64,000 nt of DNA from Phycisphaerales bacterium (GTDB lineage: Bacteria; Planctomycetota; Phycisphaerae; Phycisphaerales; UBA1924): contig JAJDDN010000005.1 in assembly GCA_029260295.1 (NCBI GenBank), positions 24,302 to 88,301 of the forward strand, in the 5' to 3' direction. Under the pieces are notes generated by a model that worked only from the letters and a program-made list of their open reading frames with translations, made no database searches and was not told the DNA's origin. Below, piece after piece: positions 1 to 7,005 of this stretch. Position numbers and translations under genes: made by a program. Numbering within the stretch: position 1 is the stretch's first letter; the number at the start of each line of letters is the position of its first letter.

Positions 1-290
1 ATGACGCCGACGATGACGAGGGCGATGATGGAGATGACGGAGGTTCGGCGGGTGAGGTTGAATTTTTTCATCGACCAGCCGATGACGGGTTCGAAGAGGT
101 AGGCGAGGAGGATGGCCAGCAGGAGGGGGACGGTGACGACGGAGATCTTTTGGCCGACTAGGAAGATCGCGAAGATGCCTAGGCCGACGAGGACATCGCG
201 GACTGGCTGCATCTGCCAGAGGTGGAGCCTGGACCAGGTTGATTTATCTTTGGATGGATGGGCGTTTTCGGCGTTCTGATCATTGGTCAT
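1..290 (-). CDS. AI-2E family (PerM/UPF0118-like) transporter, N-terminal part
   Basis: The reading frame starts with ATG at 290 and runs leftwards off the window edge, so only the first 96 or so residues are visible. A polar N-terminus of about 30 residues is followed by a hydrophobic hairpin with the pattern typical of the start of AI-2E/PerM permeases: a first helix around residues 35-50 (VLVGLGIFAIFLVG), a second around 55-70 (VTVPLLLAILLAYLFEPV), then a basic loop (MKKFNLTRRTS) and a third helix. The family consists of multi-helix inner-membrane proteins; substrates differ (autoinducer-2, sodium/proton antiport) and cannot be told from this fragment. It lies just downstream of the Minf_1886-family gene on the same strand, 22 bases apart, so the two may be cotranscribed. 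Confidence 0.72.
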   Translation of the reverse strand, partial: MTNDQNAENAHPSKDKSTWSRLHLWQMQPVRDVLVGLGIFAIFLVGQKISVVTVPLLLAILLAYLFEPVIGWSMKKFNLTRRTSVISIIALVIVGV

Positions 291-312
291 AGGACCATTA
301 TATCAGGAATAT

Positions 313-738
313 TCAGCCGACGGGCTGGGGCGTTGGGGACGCTGAAGGGGTGGCGAACTCGTCGTCGAAGTCGTAGACATTTTCGAAATCTTCGATGGTG
401 TCTTCGTCGGTGGTGCGCATGAGGTTGGCATCGACTAGGGCGAAGATGATGGAGCCGAAGTCTCGGGTTTGGTAGATGCCCCATTTGTTGAGGACTGATT
501 TTGCCAGGAGGCCGTAGCGGGCGATTGCGTGGTCGCGTAGGCCTAGGCAGAGTTGTGTGCCGTCTACATGGCGGGAGTCGTCGATGATTCCGAGGTCGAG
601 TGCGGATTGGTCGTCGGATTGGCCGTGGACGAGTTTGGAGGTGTGGGCGAGGCCATCGCGTATGAATGGGAAGCAGGCCGGGGAGTAGCCGCCGGCTGAT
701 TCGAAGATTTGTTGGATGTCGATTGTGTGTTGGTGCAT
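313..738 (-). CDS. Minf_1886 family protein
   Basis: A 141-residue soluble protein. The central part matches the small uncharacterised Minf_1886 family: a helix like FPFIRDGLAHT, then a block around HVDGTQLCLGLRDHAIARYG, KSVLNKWGIYQTRDFGSIIF, and a C-terminal acidic segment TTDEDTIEDFENVYDFDDEF. The function of the family is not known. I chose the ATG at 738 because a GGAG lies about 8 bases before it; an in-frame ATG at 768 would add ten residues, but its codons lie inside the parS-like palindrome at 752-767. The C-terminal tail after the acidic segment is rich in Pro, Ser and Thr. Confidence 0.75.
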   Translation of the reverse strand: MHQHTIDIQQIFESAGGYSPACFPFIRDGLAHTSKLVHGQSDDQSALDLGIIDDSRHVDGTQLCLGLRDHAIARYGLLAKSVLNKWGIYQTRDFGSIIFALVDANLMRTTDEDTIEDFENVYDFDDEFATPSASPTPQPVG

Positions 739-751
739 GGTGGTCTCCAAT

Positions 752-767
752 TGTTCCACATGGAACA
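752..767. promoter_or_regulatory. parS-like palindrome (candidate ParB binding site)
   Basis: The 16-mer TGTTCCACATGGAACA is an inverted repeat apart from its two central bases. It differs from the canonical Bacillus parS (TGTTTCACGTGAAACA) at three positions and from the GTTCCACGTGGAAC form used by several phyla at one position. It lies in the 5' leader of the Minf_1886-family gene. A dnaA gene with a candidate origin lies 56 kb away, which fits the usual origin-proximal placing of parS. A chance palindrome or a local operator cannot be excluded. Confidence 0.4.
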
Positions 768-915
768 TTGGTAGGCAAGGGTAGCCGTGAGTTTTGTGGA
801 TCGGGGGTTTGTGGGGGCTTACTGCAGGAATTGGGTGTGTGTTTTAGGATTTGGAGAGATTTGCGCACGGATTGGGGTTGTGCGGGTGGGGTTTGGTGTG
901 GGGATTGCGGGGGGC

Positions 916-957
916 GAAGATCATGCAGGAGCCGAAGACGGCACCTGCATGGCACCC
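916..957 (+). repeat. GAAGAC-loop hairpin element, copy 1
   Basis: 5' GAAGA flank (916-920), arm CATGCAGG (922-929), a centre containing CCGAAGACGG (932-941), arm CCTGCATG (944-951), then the 3' flank GCACCC. It lies in the gap between the pseudopilin gene and the Minf_1886-family gene. The loop and flanks are shared with seven other copies in the first 28 kb, while the stem arms are its own and perfectly complementary. Confidence 0.75.
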
Positions 958-979
958 AGAGAAGAGGAGGATGGGGGGA

Positions 980-1744
980 TTAGTAGTCTCGGCCGTAGAC
1001 GCCGTTGGGGGTGTTGTGGAGGTTTTCGACTAGGCGGGCGGCGTAGGTGGCGCGGTTGAAGATGCCTTGGGTTGCTTCGGCGGGGATGTGGTTGGTGACA
1101 TGTTGGTCTGCGAAGAGCATTGGGGTGCTTTCGAGGAGGTTGTGGTTTGCGTCTTTTTGTAGCGGGCGTCGGATGTAGGGCATTTCGATGTCCCACATGA
1201 GTGCCTTTGCGGAGGTGAACTTGACCATGTGTCTTTTGACGGAGCGTTCGAGTTTGGGCCACTGGGCTTCGGAGAATTCTTGCTGGGTCCAGATTGTGGG
1301 ATGGCCTAGGAAGGAGGCGGAGTATTGGTAGGAGGGGAAGATTTGAGCCGTCATTGGTTGGATTTCTGTTTCGCGTTGTGCGCCTGGGGCGAGGAAGACT
1401 TGTTTGTATTCTTGCCAGGGGTAGGATTCTGCGAAGAACTCGTGCCAGCGGTTTGAGATTGCCCAGTGGCTCATTGTTCCACGGCCGTTCAATGGGGGCG
1501 CGTATTGGTAGAACTCGCCTGGGGTTGGGGCGGGGTAGAGATCGTCTGCGCTTTGGATGTAGAGGTCGAAGATTTGGCCTATGGAGCGGAGGTTGACAGC
1601 GCTTGCGAGCTTTCGGGACTTATCGCGAGTTGTTCCCAATACAGGCAATAGCAGTCCAATGAGAATTGCAATGATTGCTATGCTCATCAATATTTCAATG
1701 AGCGTAAAGGCGTGATTCGTTGACTTTGTAGTTAAATGATTCAT
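980..1744 (-). CDS. Type II secretion/type IV pilin-like protein (prepilin N-terminal cleavage/methylation motif)
   Basis: A 254-residue pseudopilin-like protein. A short basic leader ends in the prepilin peptidase site HAFTLIEILMSIAIIAILIG (residues 12-31), where cleavage before the Phe and N-methylation are expected. This is followed by the hydrophobic helix that anchors pilins in the inner membrane before assembly. A motif near the C-terminus (MLFADQHV, about residue 210) resembles the FADGHV block of the large planctomycete pseudopilin families. It is the last gene of a four-gene leftward operon and starts 3 bases after the preceding stop. No secretion machinery gene is directly adjacent, so it may be exported as a minor pilin or act on its own. 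Confidence 0.8.
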   Translation of the reverse strand: MNHLTTKSTNHAFTLIEILMSIAIIAILIGLLLPVLGTTRDKSRKLASAVNLRSIGQIFDLYIQSADDLYPAPTPGEFYQYAPPLNGRGTMSHWAISNRWHEFFAESYPWQEYKQVFLAPGAQRETEIQPMTAQIFPSYQYSASFLGHPTIWTQQEFSEAQWPKLERSVKRHMVKFTSAKALMWDIEMPYIRRPLQKDANHNLLESTPMLFADQHVTNHIPAEATQGIFNRATYAARLVENLHNTPNGVYGRDY

Positions 1745-1747
1745 TCT

Positions 1748-2536
1748 TTATGGATATGGTGCCTGAACAAACTGCCCTTGAGGAAGCCCGTTGAACCCTG
1801 ATTCCAAGACGCTCCATTGATTTTCAATTCCATCATTTACCATTGTAAGGATGAGCACTAATGAAAACTCGTCTTTACCGTCCAATGAAGGAACTACACA
1901 GTTCAGAAATACTTCAAATGCAGAGTACTTGCCCGGCCCATTCATCCTCATGAGGCCACCCGACCGAAGTTCTCTCATCATGAATCCGGACTTGAATCCT
2001 GATTCAGCAATTTTGTCACCATTGATAGCTATTGGGCTAACTCGAATAGTTCCCACTTGGATATTCGCGTGCCTTGCCCATGCGGTAGAAGAAAGCCAAA
2101 TTCTGTCCGATTTTTCTTCATCCTCATATTTCAGTTGCTTTGGAATCACAAGCATGTTTTCATTATAATAATCTATCAACTCATGCCTACTACCAGTCCT
2201 GCTAATCATAACAAAGCTAGCGTACGCCGACGCAAACCGTTCTATATCGGCCGGGCGTAGACGCTGCGAACTAGAGGATTGCCGAGTGGATTCAATGACA
2301 GCCTGCTTGATCTCATTTTTTAAGTCTACGCTTTGCGATTTTAATAACTCCAAATTGTATTCGGGGACAACGGTTTTGATTTTGATTGATTCTAACGCCA
2401 ACCCGCTACTCGACAGGGTGACAATTGAATCACTTCTAGAGTTCTTAAGAAAGGGCGCAACTCGAATTACTGCGAAACCAATCAACACGGCCACAGCTAA
2501 GAAAGGGATGGTTTGTTTAACGGATGGCATATTCAT
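1748..2536 (-). CDS. Membrane-anchored protein of unknown function
   Basis: 262 residues. One N-terminal membrane segment (about residues 9-27, TIPFLAVAVLIGFAVIRVAPF) is followed by a soluble domain of about 230 residues that probably faces the periplasm. I do not recognise a family. The ATG at 2536 is preferred because AGGA stands 5-8 bases before it; an upstream in-frame start at 2581 would overlap the gene before it and bury the membrane segment behind 15 extra residues. The gene sits between the small cysteine protein (7 bases upstream) and the pseudopilin gene (3 bases downstream). Its base composition is clearly richer in A and T than the flanking respiratory genes. Confidence 0.6.
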   Translation of the reverse strand: MNMPSVKQTIPFLAVAVLIGFAVIRVAPFLKNSRSDSIVTLSSSGLALESIKIKTVVPEYNLELLKSQSVDLKNEIKQAVIESTRQSSSSQRLRPADIERFASAYASFVMISRTGSRHELIDYYNENMLVIPKQLKYEDEEKSDRIWLSSTAWARHANIQVGTIRVSPIAINGDKIAESGFKSGFMMRELRSGGLMRMNGPGKYSAFEVFLNCVVPSLDGKDEFSLVLILTMVNDGIENQWSVLESGFNGLPQGQFVQAPYP

Positions 2537-2543
2537 GATATTC

Positions 2544-2816
2544 CTATACGGGTGTCGGACTGCAACCAGATTGATATCCAACTACTTCGCCCGCATCATT
2601 CTCAACTGGAATAATGACGCAATCCTCAAATAAGGAGCATGTCCATGACGGGAACCAGTGAGTGCCCCCATTCGGATCAGTAAATACACCAGCGAGACAC
2701 TTTTTGACAAAGCGTTCTTCTGGAGGACTACCAACTTGTGCATTCACTGACATTGCAACTACACTAATCAAAGCGATTGAAGCAATAGAATCAAACAATT
2801 TTGAATATTTTTTCAT
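2544..2816 (-). CDS. Small exported four-cysteine protein
   Basis: 90 residues. A Sec-type signal peptide is clear: MKKYSK basic region, hydrophobic core at residues 9-22, and a likely cleavage after VNA at residue 26. The mature part is about 64 residues with four cysteines at positions 40, 60, 66 and 85, enough for two disulfides, and it is rich in Gly, Pro and acidic residues. I recognise no family. Its ATG follows the stop codon of the MauE-like gene by one base, so the two are probably translationally coupled. The obvious inference is that the MauE-like redox membrane protein helps form disulfides in this exported protein. Confidence 0.6.
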   Translation of the reverse strand: MKKYSKLFDSIASIALISVVAMSVNAQVGSPPEERFVKKCLAGVFTDPNGGTHWFPSWTCSLFEDCVIIPVENDAGEVVGYQSGCSPTPV

Positions 2817-2817
2817 T

Positions 2818-3258
2818 TCATTTTCCTACGGGCTTTGCCCGAATACCAAGGAACAGGCAGAACACGGCACACGCCGTGTTCTGATATGTGTGACTTCGTA
2901 GTGTGTTTGATGAATCTAGGGCGACGGACATGCTGCAGCCGCAGTCGCCTTGGTAGTTTTTGCCTTCGAGTGTTATGGAATAGGCGGCTCCGGAGAGGAA
3001 GAAGATTGCTGAGAGCAGGAGTCCTAGGCCGCCTTTGCGGAATATGAGGAAGAAGATGCACGAAGTTAGGGCGAGGACGATGAGAACGAAGAATACTCCT
3101 GAGAGTGTTCTTGAAAGGCCTAGGCCGATCTGGAGTGGTGAGAGGAGTTGTTCGGGATTATAAAGTTTGGTTGCGATTGCGAAGGCAAATAATGCGGCGA
3201 CGCTGAAGCTTGCGATTCGCTGGGGCCATTGTTTGTTTGTGGCGGCTTGTGATTGCAT
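2818..3258 (-). CDS. MauE/DoxX-like redox-associated membrane protein
   Basis: 146 residues with about four membrane helices (roughly 15-30, 50-72, 76-95, 126-138). The KLYNPEQL block at residue 31 and a Cys-x-Cys pair (CGC, residues 106-108) in the loop before the last helix are hallmarks of the MauE branch of the DoxX superfamily. Family members supply or relay thiol redox equivalents; MauE itself is needed for maturation of the disulfide-rich small subunit of methylamine dehydrogenase. Two further cysteines (130, 134) lie in the last helix. It is the first gene of the four-gene operon. The last 25 codons overlap a perfect 10-bp inverted repeat (2859-2882), so its C-terminus may have been altered by a repeat. 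Confidence 0.65.
   Translation of the reverse strand: MQSQAATNKQWPQRIASFSVAALFAFAIATKLYNPEQLLSPLQIGLGLSRTLSGVFFVLIVLALTSCIFFLIFRKGGLGLLLSAIFFLSGAAYSITLEGKNYQGDCGCSMSVALDSSNTLRSHTYQNTACAVFCLFLGIRAKPVGK
2859..2882. repeat. Perfect 10-bp inverted repeat inside the 3' end of the MauE-like gene
   Basis: AGAACACGGC and GCCGTGTTCT are separated by four bases (ACAC). A second small hairpin, GGGCTTTGCCC, lies about 25 bases further downstream in the sense of the gene. Both fall inside codons for the last 25 or so residues and resemble intergenic repeats more than coding sequence. Confidence 0.7.
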
Positions 3259-3278
3259 TGCTCGACAAGCATACCACA

Positions 3279-3289
3279 GGGGGGGGGGG
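3279..3289. repeat. Homopolymer tract of 11 G (C on the coding strand) upstream of the MauE-like operon
   Basis: Eleven consecutive G residues lie 21-31 bases before the start codon of the MauE-like gene. The surrounding 150 bases are AT-rich. Tracts of this length are prone to slipped-strand length change, and in a 5' leader they can modulate promoter spacing or translation. Confidence 0.8.
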
Positions 3290-3449
3290 CAAGCGGCTTT
3301 GTGTTACTTTCAATATTTATTTACCATTTTATTGCTTTGCATTAAATGCATTTTGTTGGAATAAATTCACAACTTGTCTATTAATGCGGTCTTAGAAGTG
3401 TGAGAATGAAAGACTGGGTCGGAAGATGAGCCAGGAGGGGGGGCGAAGG

Positions 3450-3489
3450 GAAGACACTGCTTGCCGAAGACGGTCAAGCAGTGGCACCC
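3450..3489 (+). repeat. GAAGAC-loop hairpin element, copy 2
   Basis: GAAGA flank, arm CACTGCTTG (3455-3463), loop block CCGAAGACGGT, arm CAAGCAGTG (3475-3483), 3' flank GCACCC. It is separated from copy 3 by 13 bases. Confidence 0.85.
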
Positions 3490-3502
3490 ATCTGCTTTAT
3501 AT

Positions 3503-3542
3503 GAAGACACTACTGCGCCGAAGACGGCGAGTAGTGGCACCC
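3503..3542 (+). repeat. GAAGAC-loop hairpin element, copy 3
   Basis: GAAGA flank, outer arms CACTACT (3508-3514) and AGTAGTG (3530-3536), inner arms CGCC and GGCG closing a GAAGAC loop, 3' flank GCACCC. The stop codon of the amidohydrolase frame (3510-3512, opposite strand) lies inside its left arm. Confidence 0.85.
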
Positions 3543-4979
3543 GGAGAACTCTGGTTGGAAGAGGAGCCAGGTTGGGGGGTGTTTTGAGTGCATGGCGGAT
3601 TGCCAGGGGGTTTTTAAGGGGTCGGAAAGAAGACCCCCTCCGTCGCTACGCGACACCTCCCCCGGAAGCCCGGGGGAGGCGATTGGTACGGTGATGAGTC
3701 CGGCGGGGGAGTTGCCTTGGGTTATGGTGAAGGATGTTGGGTTGAGGTTGAGGGCGTGGGCTGGGTTTGTTGTTGTCATTTGTAGTAAGGATTGCATTGT
3801 TGTGTTGTCGCGGGTTGATAGGAGGCGCATGTCGTCGAGGGTTGTGATTCGGTCTGGGGTGTTTAGGTTTACGATTGAGTCTGTGCCTAGGGAGACATTG
3901 ATGTTGGCTTCAAGCATTTGTTCGAAGGGGTGTGGGCCGAGTCTTTCGTAGTGGCCGAAGTAGGTGTGGGCTCTTGGGCAGTAGGCGACGGCGGTTTGGG
4001 TTTGGGCGAGGTGGTCGATAGTTTGATCTGGGGCGTCGTTGACATGGGCGCAGAGGATTGGGAGTTGCTCTAAGACTGGGATGAGGTGGTCGATGGGGTG
4101 TTCGCCGTTTCCGATTTCGTTTAGGATTGAGTCGTCCCAGACTCCGAAGCGTTCTAGGAAGCCGCGTTGTGTTCCTGTGCCTTTGGATATGAACTCTCGT
4201 TCTTCTAATGTTTCTGCAAGGTGGGTGGAGAGGGGGATGTTGTGTTTGAGTGCTGTTTGTGCGGCCCATTGGTAGACGGCGATGGAGATGGTGTTTGTGG
4301 CGTGGGGGGAGAGGCCTAGGGTGACTCCGGTGCCTTGGAGTTGTTTTTGGATCTTTGGGAGGTGGGCGTCTAGGTAGTCTTGGAGTGTGTGGATGATTGA
4401 GTTTGCGGTTTTTCCGATGCCGAAGAACTCTAGGTAGGAGGTGCCGAGGAGTGGTGATTTGGCGAGGGTGGTGATTGGGGTGTCTTTGAGGATTGCGTTT
4501 GGTGCTCCGGCGATGTCCCCCACTGCGATGGTGCCGCCGTTGAGGGATTTTTGGATTCCTAGGTTTACGGAGGCGGCGATGGCGTCGTCGTCTAGGAGGC
4601 GGTTTGCACGGATCATGTCGAGCCAGGGGACGAAGCCGCCGGCGGGGTCATGGGGGTATGGGCCGATGTGGGTGAGGTCGAGGTGGGTGTGGGCGTTGAT
4701 GAGGGCGGGGATGATGATTTGATCTGGGAGGTCGATTGTTTTGGTATTTGCAGGGAGGGGGAGGGTATCTATCTGGGCGGGATGTCCGACGGCGTGGACC
4801 TGCCAGGCGGAATTGTCGGCTTTCAGAATGAGGGAGCCTGGGGCGAAATAGTGGTTGGCGTCGGCGATGAGGGCGGCGTTGATTCTTATTGTGGAATCTG
4901 AGTGAGATGGCGACGGGATGAGGGGGGTTGGCGCATCTGGTGTACTGGGGGTGGTTTGTGTATTTTTGGAGTTGGTCAT
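3510..4979 (-). CDS. Amidohydrolase family protein (cytosine deaminase/S-adenosylhomocysteine deaminase-like)
   Basis: 489 residues. The metal-dependent hydrolase signature is visible: HTH at residues 97-99 (INAHTHLDLTHIG), a second His in STHLAETLEE, a third in CAHVNDAP, and the catalytic Asp in SLGTDSIVN. Such enzymes bind one metal ion and deaminate or hydrolyse purine-like or aromatic amino compounds; the substrate is not clear. The ATG at 4979 starts a coherent N-terminus; the frame is open further upstream, but that part runs antisense to the OmpA-like gene. The last 50 or so residues are read from hairpin repeats (3618-3679 and copy 3), not from family sequence, and the true C-terminus probably lay near SPAGLITVPI. 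Activity may still be intact because the catalytic part is complete. Confidence 0.75.
   Translation of the reverse strand: MTNSKNTQTTPSTPDAPTPLIPSPSHSDSTIRINAALIADANHYFAPGSLILKADNSAWQVHAVGHPAQIDTLPLPANTKTIDLPDQIIIPALINAHTHLDLTHIGPYPHDPAGGFVPWLDMIRANRLLDDDAIAASVNLGIQKSLNGGTIAVGDIAGAPNAILKDTPITTLAKSPLLGTSYLEFFGIGKTANSIIHTLQDYLDAHLPKIQKQLQGTGVTLGLSPHATNTISIAVYQWAAQTALKHNIPLSTHLAETLEEREFISKGTGTQRGFLERFGVWDDSILNEIGNGEHPIDHLIPVLEQLPILCAHVNDAPDQTIDHLAQTQTAVAYCPRAHTYFGHYERLGPHPFEQMLEANINVSLGTDSIVNLNTPDRITTLDDMRLLSTRDNTTMQSLLQMTTTNPAHALNLNPTSFTITQGNSPAGLITVPIASPGLPGEVSRSDGGGLLSDPLKTPWQSAMHSKHPPTWLLFQPEFSGCHYSPSSAQ
3618..3679. repeat. Cluster of three adjacent inverted repeats within the end of the amidohydrolase frame
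   Basis: GGGGTC/GACCCC (3618-3623, 3632-3637), GTCGC/GCGAC around TAC (3642-3654), and CCTCCCCCGG/CCGGGGGAGG (3656-3665, 3670-3679). This looks like an inserted intergenic repeat that is now translated on the minus strand. Confidence 0.75.
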
Positions 4980-5111
4980 GGGTTGTGTGGGGGGTGTCAG
5001 ATGGTGTGGGATTGGGTGTGCAGATGGTGGCTTAGTGCGATAGTATGAACACTGGAGCCTGTCGGCTGATCGGTTGGCTCTGATCTTAATGAAAGAATCT
5101 AGGAGGCCGAA

Positions 5112-5972
5112 ATGTTGAAATTTGGAATCAAACGCGTTGCACTGACCACGACTCTTGTCGCAATCGCTGGGCTCGGGACCGGGTGTGTGAGCCAGGGCGA
5201 GTATGACAAGCTTTGGGAGACGAACCGGTCGCTGACGAACCGGAACGCTGAGCTTCAGGGCGAGGTGGATTCGATGGATGCTGCCAACTCGGCGTTGTCG
5301 GGTTCTGCTGGGAGTGCGGGGTCTGTGATCTCGCAGTTGCAGGACGACAACTCGAATCTGCGGTCGCAGTTGATGGGTGCTCAGAGCTCGCTTGACAGTA
5401 TTGAAAGCCGGATGAACTCGCTTTCGATCGTGTCGCTTGATCCTGCTACGGATCGTGCGCTGCGTGATCTGGCGGCTCAGTACCCGGACATGATTGTGTA
5501 TGACGCGGATCGTTCGATGCTCCGGTTTGCTTCTGATCTGACCTTTGGGTCGGGTTCGGATTCGATTAAGTCGTCTGCGGGCAATGGTCTGGCGACCTTG
5601 GCTGGCGTGCTCAATGCTGGGGCGGCGGCTGGGTATGACATTCAGATTGTTGGGCATACTGATGATGAGAAGCCGGGAGCCAATACTCGGCGGAACCATC
5701 CGACCAATATGCACCTTGCGGCGCACCGTGCGATTTCTGTGCGGAATGCTCTTGGGAGTGCTGGGGTGCCTTGGGAGCGGATGAGTGCGATGGGCTGGGG
5801 CGAGCATCGTCCTGTCATGGCGAACAATGTTGGCAAGGGGACTGCGGCGAATCGTCGTGTTGAGATTTTCCTTGTGAACTCGACGAGTGCTGAGTTTACG
5901 ACGGCGGATGCGCCTGTTGAGGTTGATACCTACGAAGCGCCTGCTTCGACGGGGATTGATCCGACGAAATAA
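5112..5972 (+). CDS. OmpA/Pal-family outer-membrane lipoprotein
   Basis: 286 residues. A lipoprotein signal (hydrophobic core LTTTLVAIAGLGTGC) puts the lipidated Cys at about residue 25. A coiled-coil-like stretch follows (residues 30-110, LWETNRSLTNRNAELQGEV... QLQDDNSNLRSQL). The C-terminal OmpA-like peptidoglycan-binding domain covers about 130-260, with the IQIVGHTDD motif, a helix NMHLAAHRAISVRNAL and the final block NRRVEIFLV. It should tether the outer membrane to the cell wall. The start is supported by AGGAGG 6 bases before the ATG, and the gene is followed by an intrinsic terminator. Confidence 0.9.
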   Translation: MLKFGIKRVALTTTLVAIAGLGTGCVSQGEYDKLWETNRSLTNRNAELQGEVDSMDAANSALSGSAGSAGSVISQLQDDNSNLRSQLMGAQSSLDSIESRMNSLSIVSLDPATDRALRDLAAQYPDMIVYDADRSMLRFASDLTFGSGSDSIKSSAGNGLATLAGVLNAGAAAGYDIQIVGHTDDEKPGANTRRNHPTNMHLAAHRAISVRNALGSAGVPWERMSAMGWGEHRPVMANNVGKGTAANRRVEIFLVNSTSAEFTTADAPVEVDTYEAPASTGIDPTK

Positions 5973-6010
5973 GCTGGCGAAGTGAGATCGTGAATGGTTG
6001 ATTTTGAGAG

Positions 6011-6036
6011 CACCCGGTTTAGGTCGGGTGTTTTTT
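6011..6036 (+). terminator. Intrinsic terminator of the OmpA-like gene
   Basis: CACCCG and CGGGTG separated by eight bases and followed by six T, 39 bases after the stop codon. Confidence 0.85.
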
Positions 6037-6048
6037 GTGGAGGTATGA

Positions 6049-6088
6049 GAAGACATGCTTTGCCGAAGACGGTCAAAGCATGGCACCC
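6049..6088 (+). repeat. GAAGAC-loop hairpin element, copy 4
   Basis: GAAGA flank, arm CATGCTTTG (6054-6062), loop block CCGAAGACGGT, arm CAAAGCATG (6074-6082), 3' flank GCACCC. Copy 5 follows after two bases. Confidence 0.85.
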
Positions 6089-6090
6089 AG

Positions 6091-6130
6091 AAAGACACTA
6101 CTGCGCTGAAGACAGCGAGTAGTGGCACCC
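6091..6130 (+). repeat. GAAGAC-loop hairpin element, copy 5
   Basis: Same outer arms as copy 3 (CACTACT/AGTAGTG), but the inner pair is CGCT/AGCG where copy 3 has CGCC/GGCG. This is a compensated base-pair change around the GAAGAC loop. The 5' flank is AAAGA and the 3' flank GCACCC. It lies just before the end of the next leftward gene. Confidence 0.85.
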
Positions 6131-6143
6131 AGAAAGAGAAGAA

Positions 6144-7001
6144 CTATTCGGTGACTCGGGCGGGGGCGATGGCGAAGAAGACTGAGGCGATGAGGATGAG
6201 GATGCTGGCGGCGGCGGTTGGGAGGGTCCAGCCTGCGGCTCGGAGGGCTTGGTTCTCGAAGGTGATCGCGGGGGCTCTTGGGGAGACTTTGAGGGCGGCG
6301 CCGTATTGCCAGGTGTATTCGACGATTTCGCCTTCTTGGCGTTCTGGGATGGGTTCGCCTTTGAGTTTGGCGTTGTTTTGGCGGCGTTGGAGGGATTTAC
6401 CGGATTCTGGGAAGCGGAGGGGATCGTGGGTGGTGATTGAGCCGTCTTGGTTCATTTCGTAGAAGTTGAAACGCCAGAGGTCGCGGCGGGACTCGCCCCA
6501 TGCCCAGTCTTCTTCGTGCTCGATGGAGTCGAAGTGTTTTTCTTTGGTGGGCTCTGAGCCGAAGGGGGTTCTTGTTGCGATGACGAGGCGGGGGGTGACT
6601 TCGCCTGAGATAACTTTGGCTTCGAGTTCTTTGAGTGACATGCCTGAGCGGTCTGCCATGAGCATCATGGACATCCAGTCGACCTGGCGGTCGAAGAGTG
6701 TTGGGAGTTCGTGGCGTGGGGGGATGGCGACTGGGAGGAGGAGTTCTTGGTCGGCCCAGAGGATTTTTAGGTATGGGGCGTCGTCGATGGTGGTTTCTGA
6801 GATGGAGAAGGCGTGGCCGTACATGTCGAAGGATTCGAGCTGGATGTCGATGAAGGAATAGAGGGGTGCGTCTCGGTCTTCGTTGAAGTTGTGTATTCGC
6901 TGGGCGAGGGAGTATGAGGAGAAGACGCCTGTGATAATTGAAAGACCCGCGATGATCCAGAGGAGCGTGCGCGGGCTTTTCTTTTTGATTTGTTGTGACA
7001 T
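6144..7001 (-). CDS. Membrane protein of unknown function at the end of the oxidase operon
   Basis: 285 residues with one membrane helix near each end (about 13-33, TLLWIIAGLSIITGVFSSY; about 260-280, AAASILILIASVFFAIA) and a large soluble domain between them. This two-helix plan is also that of SURF1, an assembly factor of cytochrome c oxidase, and the position directly after ctaF fits an oxidase assembly role. I cannot see a convincing SURF1 motif, so the family is left open. The start at 7001 lies 4 bases after the ctaF stop; a longer frame from 7091 would overlap ctaF. Confidence 0.6.
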   Translation of the reverse strand: MSQQIKKKSPRTLLWIIAGLSIITGVFSSYSLAQRIHNFNEDRDAPLYSFIDIQLESFDMYGHAFSISETTIDDAPYLKILWADQELLLPVAIPPRHELPTLFDRQVDWMSMMLMADRSGMSLKELEAKVISGEVTPRLVIATRTPFGSEPTKEKHFDSIEHEEDWAWGESRRDLWRFNFYEMNQDGSITTHDPLRFPESGKSLQRRQNNAKLKGEPIPERQEGEIVEYTWQYGAALKVSPRAPAITFENQALRAAGWTLPTAAASILILIASVFFAIAPARVTE

Positions 7002-7005
7002 GTGA

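Noticed and set aside
4980..6128. Open frame continuing upstream of the amidohydrolase start on the minus strand (872 residues in all)
   Set aside because: It runs antisense to the OmpA-like gene and its terminator and has an Arg/His-rich composition typical of a shadow frame.
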